From Fonsecaea monophora (Eukaryota > Ascomycota > Eurotiomycetes > Chaetothyriales > Herpotrichiellaceae), in assembly GCF_001642475.1 (NCBI RefSeq), contig NW_019173946.1, positions 186,001-250,000 on the forward strand: DNA of 64,000 bases, given 5' to 3'. This document shows, in pieces, positions 56,434-64,000 of the stretch. Within the stretch, counting starts at the first letter, position 1. Each line of letters starts with the position of its first letter. The translations under genes and the position numbers were made by a program. The notes beneath the pieces are model-generated. The model was given only the letters and a program-made list of their open reading frames with translations, did no database searches and was not told the origin of the DNA.

Positions 56434-57727
56434 ATGACGTCCACAAGTACCGTAGGTGTGGATGGCCACCTCTTCCCCGTCCCCCCCGGCGCGGTCGCAA
56501 ACTTCTGGATCGTCGACACGACCGGCACCATCGAGGGCCTCGGCGCCGACCACCTGGTGAAACCGAGCCTGCCGACCTTCCACACGTTCCCCAAAGTCCC
56601 GAGCTGGTCGTTTTTGATCGAGACCACCGTCTCAGGGAAGACGAGGAAGGTGCTCTTCGACCTCGGCGTGCCCAAGGACGTCTATGCCATGCCGCCCGTG
56701 GTTTCTGGGAGGTTGAAAACGTTCGGGTGGAAGGTCGAGGTGCCCAAGACGACGGCCGAGGTTTTGCTCGAGAGTGCCGGCTCAGAGGGGGGAGGGTTGC
56801 GGTTGGAGGACATCGAGGCTGTGGTTTGGAGGTAAGTCATCGAGCCCATCGTGAACGACTGATAATTCTTAGGGAGAAAGTTGTCAAGGAACTAATATCA
56901 CCGCTGTCTAGTCATTGGCACTGGGATCATCAAGGCGACGTCCAGCCTTTTCCCCCAACTACGGACCTGATCGTCGGACCGGGCTTCAGCAAAGCATTCC
57001 TCCCAGCGTATCCAGCGGGTCCTCAGTCGCCGATACGGCAGACAGATTTGGAGTAAGTCCACCCACCGTCCAGACCACAAGGGTCGCTCTACCGAAAGTA
57101 CTAAACCCCTCGTCTACTGGCAGTGGTCGACGCTTGCGCGAGATCGACTTTGACAACACACCCACCGTACAGGTCGGCCAGATCCGCGCCCTCGACTACT
57201 TTGGCGACGGCTCCTTTTACCTGCTCGACACGCCCGGCCACGCCATCGGCCACCTGGGCGGTCTCGTCCGCACCACGTCGAACCCCGACACGTTTGCCTT
57301 TCTGGGAGGCGACCTGACGCACCACGGCGGCGAGCTCCGGCCCTCGAAACACCTGAGCTTGTCTTCAGCCGCGGCATCCGTCGCCGCGGAACATTCCAGC
57401 GAGGGTCTGGGCACCGTGACGCTCCAGAGTCTCGAGACGCTCCAGACGTCGCGCGGCCGCGCCGTCGACCAAGCCTTCTTCGACCCCGTGCTCACCAGCG
57501 ACTTTGACGAGGCGCTGCGCACCATCGCTCGCGCACAGGACGCCGACGCCCAGGACAACGTCTGGTTCGTCGCCGCGCACGACGACACCATCGCCGGCGT
57601 GGTCGATCTCTACCCCAAGCGGGCCAACGCGTGGAAGGCCCGCGGGTGGCGCGAGAAGACCATGTGGACGTTTCTGAGGGATTTCCGCGGCGCGTTGCAA
57701 GGGGGGCAGTGTCCGGGGCATGTTTGA
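56434..57727 (+). CDS. Metallo-beta-lactamase-fold hydrolase, 380 aa
   Basis: A dinuclear-metal hydrolase of the lactonase-like group; substrate unknown. Exons: 56434-56831, 56912-57052 and 57124-57727. The signature HxHxDH is created across the first splice site (SHWHWDHQGD, about residue 134). Later ligands are in LDTPGHAIGHLGG (histidine) and FLGGDLTHHGGELRPS (aspartate), and a late histidine in VAAHDDTIAG. An N-terminal strand WSFLIETTVSGKTRKVLFDLG is typical. Fungal proteins of this type sit in the cytosol and have been annotated as N-acyl homoserine lactonase-like, but many have other roles. The C-terminal region after FLRDFRGALQ is short and complete. Confidence 0.87.
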
Positions 57728-58422
57728 GCTCGTAATCAAACTGTTCTCATTGTATGGAAGGAGGTGAGTATTGGAGTCAAGAGGAAGAGGGTCTCAGGTG
57801 TAGCGTGGGGAGGAGAATCCAAACTCCTGGGTTGAGATGGCGTGGATGGTCAGAGATGGTTCGTGTAGTCGGGGACATGTAGCGCATGCTGCAATATTTG
57901 TTATCGTATGATATGATACAACATGGCCGCCAGGGAGGGGGCAATAGTGATCAACCCTCTAGATCAAAACTCGACCCAGCATATCCGAGTATGGAGGTGT
58001 CCATTTACCGAAACGGAGCCACTGCCGCTCACTACATAAAGAGACAATCCATAGCCGAGACCCATAACATTCATACATGCATACGCACCTGTATATCAAT
58101 CAATGTTCTGCCCGCACCCGAAAACCGAATCTATTGGAGTCGAACCGGATGGGAGTGTGGGGGAGATGATCCCGTTATTCCATAGCCCGACACGGGTCAT
58201 TCAGCGAATCCAGTAAATAGCCTTGCCGTTGTTTGGAGAAAAAGCATTCTGTGTCCGAGGTAAAATAGATTGTAATTTGTATTTGCATCTATGTACCTTC
58301 GACATCGCACCGCGCGGTAAAGAAATAGAAGTGTCTGGCTGGCTCCCGACCGAGACTAAGAAGCAACCAAGCACCGGCCAACATCTTCCATTTTGATATT
58401 GATTGGAGACAAACCCAACAAG
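57728..58422. other. Gap between metallo-hydrolase and dehydrogenase genes
   Basis: About 700 bp between co-directional genes; holds one terminator and one promoter. A 99-codon frame at 57886-58185 shows no family resemblance. Confidence 0.45.
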
Positions 58423-59854
58423 ATGGGAAGGCTAGACGGCAAAGTCATGATTGTGACGGGGTCAGGATCGGGGTTTGGCAGGGGAGTGAGTTTCTTACCT
58501 ACCTACCTACACTCTCATTGCCTTTGTCTTCTGCTTGTCCTTGTACTTTTGCTCTCCCTCCCCCCCCCCCCCCTCCTCCCAGCGGGAGAAATCCTATTCT
58601 GACAATACACCAATGTAATGTCTGAAGATCGTCCAAAAAGCCCTCTCTGAAGGCGCCCTTGTCCTCGGCATCGACATCAACCAGCCCGGCAACAACGCGA
58701 CTCTCAACTCCCTTCCCACCAACCTCTCACCAAATTTTTGCCCATTCACAGGAAGCGTCTCGCACGAACAGACATGGCACGACGCCCTCCATTTGTCTCG
58801 CGAGAAATTCTCCGCCCTGCCCGACACGGTGGTCAACTGCGCGGGCTACGTGCACCTGGGCGCCGACGCGCACGCCGTGCCCGAGGACGACTTTGACCGC
58901 GTCTGGCAGGTCAATGTGAAGCCGCTGTACCTGACGGTGAAGGTGGTGGTGCCGTGCTGGATCGCCGGCAAAGTGGCGGGCCATGTCATCAACATTGGGA
59001 GTATTGGGTCGAGGAGGCCGAGGGCCAGCACCATCTGGTACACGGCGAGTAAGGGCGCTTTGGATACGGTGCGTGCGTATCAGTTACTGTCTTTTCCTGT
59101 CCGGTCTTTGTCCAGTGCCCACGGTTTTCTCTGAAACCCAGGTTGTTTTGGATGGGTAGTAATTGCCCAAGGGAAGAACAAATGATGTGATGGTGACTTT
59201 GAGTTGACTGACCGAGTGGTGATTGAGAGGGATTCCAGGCAACCGAGGGTCTCGCCGGCGCGTATGCCAAAGACCGAATCCGCTTTAATATCGTGAGACC
59301 GTCGTTTGGGAACACACCCATGTCAGTAACGAGGCCTTTTTCTTTCTTCTTCTCTTGGAAGGAAGGAGGAGGGGGGCGATTATCAAGTCTTTTTCAAGAG
59401 CCCGAACAGACCAAGAGCTGAACATCCTCTCCCTCTCCCTCACCCTCGTTTTACCTTACTATGTAACTAACCTTTTTCTATTTGTGTTGATTGATATACA
59501 GGGCCCCCCGCGTCCTCGGAAAAGTCGACTCTGCCTTCACAGAAGAGGACGAAGAAGGACGAGCCAAACGCCTCGCGACCCTCCCGCTCGGCCGGCTCTG
59601 CGAACCCGAAGACGTCGCCAACATGACGGCTTTTTTGGCCTCGGATGAAGCGAGATATATCACGTACGTTGTGTTCTCTCCTCCTAGGCCCTCCATCTTC
59701 CTCTCTCGCCTGAAAAAGGATAAACATGGTCACAACCGATGAAAAATTGCTCGGGACGACTGACTGACTGGCTGACTCGCTCTCTGGCTGACTCTGGATG
59801 GGGATATACAGTGGCGCCGGATTCAACGTCGACGGCGGAAGATATGTCTCTTGA
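58423..59854 (+). CDS. Short-chain dehydrogenase/reductase (FabG-like), 263 aa
   Basis: A classical SDR resembling 3-oxoacyl-ACP reductase-like or polyol dehydrogenase proteins. Five exons: 58423-58485, 58628-59068, 59239-59321, 59502-59663 and 59812-59854, with matching phases. MGRLDGKVMIVTGSGSGFGRG holds the TGxxxGxG loop, cut after the glycine by intron 1. Then come CAGYVHLGA (NNAG position, here NCAG), INIGSIGSRRP (catalytic serine) and WYTASKGALDT (YxxxK). The last exons give GRLCEPEDVANMTAFLASDEARYITGAGFNVDGGRYVS, the standard end of the family. The acceptor of intron 1 is preceded by a run of C (58560-58573). Confidence 0.88.
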
Positions 59855-60501
59855 CCGACAACCCATGGTCCTCCTCCTTGGAGCTCTGGACCCAGATCCC
59901 GGGGAAACTCGGAACTAATACATCAGTGATCATGGTGCCGGCCCATGGTGTTTTGAAAAGCCGCTTGTTGCCCAGCAGGCCAAGTCTGGTATCTCGGACC
60001 ATGACTCGTAGATGTGTGCACCGAGTACAGCGTACGCATATATAAATATGGAAATGCGAGACACTTTGCAATGCGGAATTCTGGAAAGAACGGCATTTAC
60101 TCAAAACATTTTTTTATTTCTTTTCTGGGTTTCTGCATATCCTATTACTTCCTTTTTTGGGGGGGATTTCTGGTCTTGTTCCACCTGGTTTCATCGTTTT
60201 CGGCCTAAGTTCCAGCAATCATCTGAGTGGTGAATGTTAGGTCAAGCTCGACTTATCCAGCGAATCTTCCCTGGTGTTTCGTCCGTTCGATGATTCGCCT
60301 TTGTGGATCCATAGCAAGCTTTCTTTCTGTCCATCCAGCATCCCACCAACTGGGCCCAACGACTCAATCACCCACTGAACACTCCAAGTAGACTCTGACA
60401 AGCGTCGAAAGTAGTCCAGCCCTGGTGCACGAAGCGTACTGATACCCGCTGCGTTGAGCCGCGCCACAACTCACATTTCCACTCCGCTTCCGTAATAGCG
60501 A
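59855..60501. other. Convergent intergenic region
   Basis: About 650 bp between the ends of the dehydrogenase (plus) and the giant protein gene (minus). T-rich tracts near 60108-60160. No gene was recognised. Confidence 0.5.
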
Positions 60502-63500
60502 CTATTCATTCTCTTCCTGCTCACCAAGACTCAGCTCACCCATGTCGTGCACCACAGCCTCGCCCTCGAAATCCTCTTCGACCTCTTCAAAATCCTCCCT
60601 CCGCAAGATCTTACCATCCATGACTCGTCCCATATGGGTGTGGGTCCATTCGATTCCGGCTCGTCGCATATCGATGAATTCCTTGATCCAAGGCACGGGG
60701 CTGGTCCGGAAAGTACATTCGGTCCACCCGTTCGCTTTTCGACAAGAAGGCGACACAAAGTTGTCGGTTGCCACCTGTCGCTTGCGGAGTGGTCGCTCTC
60801 CATCAAAGAGCCCCGTCAGCGTACAAAATTCCCGGTAATGCTCAAAGGAAGAAAAGTACAGCTGACCTGCAAAAAGGCCGAGCAGGGCAATGGCTTGTGG
60901 GCTGATCTCGCCAGAATTGTTTCTCGCCGGGAATTTGCAGATGTCGAGGCCATCGAACGACGCCATGTTCCGAGAGGTACGGGCCTGATACATGTACAAG
61001 GTCGATCTCTTCGACCGCTGAATGTCCGGCAAAAAGGCGTTGGCTTCATGCGGGCTGATGATGACAGGTTGTGCCATTCCCTCCATTTTCAACACCCACT
61101 GCACTGGTCTCAAAAAACCGTCGTCACGAGAACCGTCATGAGATTCAATGGTTCGCATGAAATCCAGAGTTACCCACACATGCGTGGGAGACTCCGAGGG
61201 CGTGTAGTAAGGCCTGAGGCGGGTCTGCACCAGGATTTCGAAGCATGGGCGGAGTTCTGTGGGCTTGACGAGAGTAGCTCCATTCCGGCCATTTCGAATA
61301 AAATCCAGCAAGGCCTGACAGACGCTGGGAGTGGCAGGACGGACCTCTCGAGGGCGTTGCACCTCTCTCTCTTCTTCAATTTCATGCAAGACCTCTCGCT
61401 CCTGTTCTTGCGTGATCCCGCTGTCGTCAATGTCTGTTGACCCAATTCGTTCGATCTCTAGACACAGATCTTGAATAACAAAATCTTGATTCTCCTGGAG
61501 AGTCGGCTGGAACGGCATTTCAGCTCGGTGATGCCCGCCCACGCAATACAGCTCAGTGACGGGGCGACATTCTCGTTCTCGAACTGTATTCAGATACTGT
61601 TGAGAATCCACAATCTTTCCGTCAGACGAAATGTGCCGGGCAGCAGCAAGTCGCCGCCGTGAGTGAAGCAACCCTCGAGATATGTAAAGAGGATCTTGCT
61701 TTTTCAGAGCAAGACAAGACTGGTGAATAGCCCAACGGACGACATGCAGGCTGTCAAGCTCCCCGGTCGGAATTTTATTGACGCTTCGAATTGCCTGGTC
61801 GACCTCTGGGGGAGCATAGAATCTGACACGTTGAGAGACGGCAAGCTTCCTCATGCGCATACAGGCTTGTGCCAGGTTATCTTTCAGAATTCCTGGTCCC
61901 AACAGAACGGCGGCGGTAAAGTTGTCGGGAAGCAGAAAGTCGGTTCCTCTGGTATGAAACTCGTCGAGAAAGATTAGACAGCTTCTCAGCTCATCTTTGA
62001 AGATGGAAGACGCAAGTGGTTCGGTTGAGCCATCACGATTTAATACCATCTTTTCGTCGTTTTCCGAAAAGTAAATGGTGGCCATCTTCTCCGGCCTCAG
62101 AAGCAGCCATAACTGGGCGATCTCTAGATTTCCTTCTAGCATTTGAGCTCCCACATCGATGATAACATCGAGTGGTCCGTCTGCAGTGATGCGTTGCAGC
62201 AACTTCTTCGTAGTCAGCCTCTGACCAGATGGTGATGCGGCACAGAAGTATTTCCGGTTATCAAACCTCAACAGGGTACACAGAGTTGACGCTGTGATGT
62301 GTCTCAAGTCCGGAAGATCCTTCTGTATGATTGGTATTTTGCTGTCGCACGTGCCACTGAAGCCAACTGTAAGCACTCCTTCGTTTCTACACAGATCCCA
62401 AGCCGAGGTGGACAATTTGTATCGAAACTCTTTCGCTGCCGAAAGGAATACAACGTGTCGGAGAAAGAAGTTGATCAACTCGCTGTTGATGCGTAGATGG
62501 GCGTACAGAGTATCCACGCAAGTGGCATCATCTAGGTTGATGGAGTTGATTTTGCGGTATTTTTCAGGAATCTTGGAATGTTTCACCCAATTATGGTATG
62601 CGTCAGCGGGATCTGGCAGCTTGAGCAAGATAAGAAGGCATCTCCTCAAGTCCTGGTGAAGAATGCCTGTGTAATAGAATGACATTGCGGTCAGGATGAT
62701 TGCCGCTTCCGGCTGTGCAAACTCAGCACTGGGTGATGGAACTGATTTGGCACGATACGGAACTGCGCTCAAAGTTCGAGTCCGATCCAGCCCATAGTTC
62801 ACCTGCCAGCGTTTGTGCAGAGCATGACTCAAAATTTGATGTGATACCAGACCTCTGGCCACATAGAGTAGGTTGAGTCTGGAGGAGTTCCGAAAGTGTT
62901 GGGTGATCAATTCACATTGGGCCGCGTCGACGTCCACATTGAGAATGAACGAGCTGATGGCGTGAAGCACCTCTGGATCGCAGTGGCCGAGAGAAAGGCA
63001 TGAAAGCTGTCCATTGACGATGGCCTCAGTCACGAACTTTGCCACTGCCGCCGCGCCATCATCGTTGAGCACTCTGAAATGGGGGAAAGCGCCTGGGCCT
63101 CGGGCTTCAACTTCGATTCCGGTTGGACACTGGTTGAAAAGCGCATACGCATTTTTCTGGACCAAAGACAAGACTTCCAACGAAACATTCCATCGGTCTG
63201 GCGCTCCGGAAAGAAGGTTTGCTTCCCCACTCGTGTAGACAAGTTCGTATCCAGGTTTCAACAGCTCGTCGGACTCGTCGAGGACATCTCTAGCATTGCA
63301 ATCAAGCCATTTCTGAACGTCGATGAGGTTGGCAGCAAGATGGTGAGTGTCCGGTGTCAGCTTATCTATGCCCACAAGGCGAAAAGAGTTCAGGTATTCT
63401 GGTAGAGTCAGCAGTACCCCTCCCCCTTCCCGGCATTCCTGATACAGGCTCATCAGTCGCTGGGGTGTTTCGGCGGTTAAATTGGTCTGCCTGGAAAAGG

Positions 63501-64000
63501 GCAGATAGTAGAGGTTCCTGCCCACCAAGCCTGCAAGAGAGCGTGATAAGATCCGGAGCATTTCTTGTGCAAGTGGTTTCAGCACGACGACTCGAACGAG
63601 ATGCGAACCTTGAGCAAGTGCTGTTACCACAAGATTTAAAATCACACTTGTTTTTCCCTCACCCATACCCAGGAGAACAGTACCATTTTCCGGCTTGAGC
63701 AATTCAGTTGCTACACGGATCTGCACAGGTCGAATGAGAAAGTTGTTTTGGCACTCGAGAAGGAGCCAGTCAGGCCACTCCTCTGGCGACCATGCAGAGT
63801 GTGCAGGATTTGCAAGCTCGTTATTGAGAGCGAACGCATCATCGGCAGCAAGGAACTTTTGTAATCTTTCCACACGTTGAGCGGCCGTAATCTCTCTTGC
63901 AAATTGGAGAAGAACAGATATCCAGCAAGAAGGTACTTTCTTTCGATTGTCAGCGGAGAGGAGCTGAAGCAATGTCAACTCAGACACCTGTGGCCAGAGT
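60502..64000 (-). CDS. Giant DUF3638/DUF3645 P-loop protein, C-terminal part (partial)
   Basis: Only the last 1,160 or so residues are in the window; the gene continues beyond the right edge. The visible part begins in the DUF3638 region with WPDWLLLECQNNFLIRPVQI and a Walker A loop GMGEGKTSVI, as in helicase-like P-loop proteins. A DESDE acidic motif follows. FLDEFHTRGTDF is a further helicase-like element about 500 residues on. Members of this fungal family are usually about 3,000 residues long, with an N-terminal DUF6606 region. They are often auto-annotated as ubiquitinyl hydrolases, but no cysteine-protease motif is seen here. The acidic C-terminus is DMGELSLGEQEENE. No intron is needed in the visible 3.5 kb. 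Function unknown. Confidence 0.85.
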   Translation of the reverse strand, partial: LWPQVSELTLLQLLSADNRKKVPSCWISVLLQFAREITAAQRVERLQKFLAADDAFALNNELANPAHSAWSPEEWPDWLLLECQNNFLIRPVQIRVATELLKPENGTVLLGMGEGKTSVILNLVVTALAQGSHLVRVVVLKPLAQEMLRILSRSLAGLVGRNLYYLPFSRQTNLTAETPQRLMSLYQECREGGGVLLTLPEYLNSFRLVGIDKLTPDTHHLAANLIDVQKWLDCNARDVLDESDELLKPGYELVYTSGEANLLSGAPDRWNVSLEVLSLVQKNAYALFNQCPTGIEVEARGPGAFPHFRVLNDDGAAAVAKFVTEAIVNGQLSCLSLGHCDPEVLHAISSFILNVDVDAAQCELITQHFRNSSRLNLLYVARGLVSHQILSHALHKRWQVNYGLDRTRTLSAVPYRAKSVPSPSAEFAQPEAAIILTAMSFYYTGILHQDLRRCLLILLKLPDPADAYHNWVKHSKIPEKYRKINSINLDDATCVDTLYAHLRINSELINFFLRHVVFLSAAKEFRYKLSTSAWDLCRNEGVLTVGFSGTCDSKIPIIQKDLPDLRHITASTLCTLLRFDNRKYFCAASPSGQRLTTKKLLQRITADGPLDVIIDVGAQMLEGNLEIAQLWLLLRPEKMATIYFSENDEKMVLNRDGSTEPLASSIFKDELRSCLIFLDEFHTRGTDFLLPDNFTAAVLLGPGILKDNLAQACMRMRKLAVSQRVRFYAPPEVDQAIRSVNKIPTGELDSLHVVRWAIHQSCLALKKQDPLYISRGLLHSRRRLAAARHISSDGKIVDSQQYLNTVRERECRPVTELYCVGGHHRAEMPFQPTLQENQDFVIQDLCLEIERIGSTDIDDSGITQEQEREVLHEIEEEREVQRPREVRPATPSVCQALLDFIRNGRNGATLVKPTELRPCFEILVQTRLRPYYTPSESPTHVWVTLDFMRTIESHDGSRDDGFLRPVQWVLKMEGMAQPVIISPHEANAFLPDIQRSKRSTLYMYQARTSRNMASFDGLDICKFPARNNSGEISPQAIALLGLFAGQLYFSSFEHYREFCTLTGLFDGERPLRKRQVATDNFVSPSCRKANGWTECTFRTSPVPWIKEFIDMRRAGIEWTHTHMGRVMDGKILRREDFEEVEEDFEGEAVVHDMGELSLGEQEENE

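Noticed and set aside
56434..59854. Metallo-hydrolase and dehydrogenase as a second biosynthetic cluster
   Set aside because: Only two common enzyme families lie side by side, without a core synthase, regulator or transporter.
1..64000. CRISPR arrays, rRNA or tRNA genes
   Set aside because: No spaced direct repeats and no recognisable rRNA or tRNA box sequences were seen by eye. A covariance-model search would be needed to exclude small RNAs.

Overview
The window looks like chromosomal DNA of a filamentous ascomycete (Pezizomycotina). Protein genes are split by short introns (about 45-110 bp, GT...AG, often with a CTAAC/CTGAC-like branch site). The gene set is fungal: a Zn2Cys6 regulator, a KDM5-type demethylase, a MET12-like MTHFR, PEX11 and a giant DUF3638 protein. 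A black-yeast or other Eurotiomycete relative is possible, but the sequence alone does not fix the order. No rRNA, tRNA, CRISPR array or intact transposon was recognised. Exon models were read by eye; nearly all give an intact frame with matching splice phases.

Left part (1-20 kb): a 13-bp tandem repeat, a Zn2Cys6 transcription factor (844-3335, minus), a broken protein-kinase-like gene (about 5360-6189, minus), a Ulp2-type SUMO protease (6899-11134, minus), an eIF4E-family cap-binding protein (11535-12693, minus), a doubtful small gene (13313-13535, plus), a mitochondrial PDK/BCKDH kinase (13871-15310, minus), and the divergent USP7/Ubp15-type deubiquitinase (16062-19657, plus).

Centre (20.4-31.2 kb): the most interesting block. 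Four adjacent genes form two divergent pairs: an NRPS-like adenylation-thiolation-reductase enzyme (minus), a sugar-phosphate cyclase of the 2-demethyl-4-deoxygadusol synthase type (minus), an O-methyltransferase (plus) and a membrane-anchored ATP-grasp ligase (plus). Cyclase, methyltransferase and ATP-grasp are the core of mycosporine biosynthesis. In cyanobacteria the fourth enzyme is an NRPS-like protein with a thioesterase, or a ligase. Here it ends in a reductase, which suggests a route to the amino-alcohol mycosporines known from fungi (mycosporine-serinol, -glutaminol, -glutamicol). An alpha/beta hydrolase lies next to the block.

Right part (32-64 kb): mostly housekeeping genes. These are a p24 cargo receptor, a short-chain dehydrogenase, exopolyphosphatase, queuine tRNA-ribosyltransferase accessory subunit, thymidylate kinase, SLX1 nuclease, KDM5/JARID demethylase, methylenetetrahydrofolate reductase, PEX11-like protein, a metallo-beta-lactamase-fold hydrolase, a second short-chain dehydrogenase, and the 3' part of a giant DUF3638 P-loop protein that runs off the right edge.
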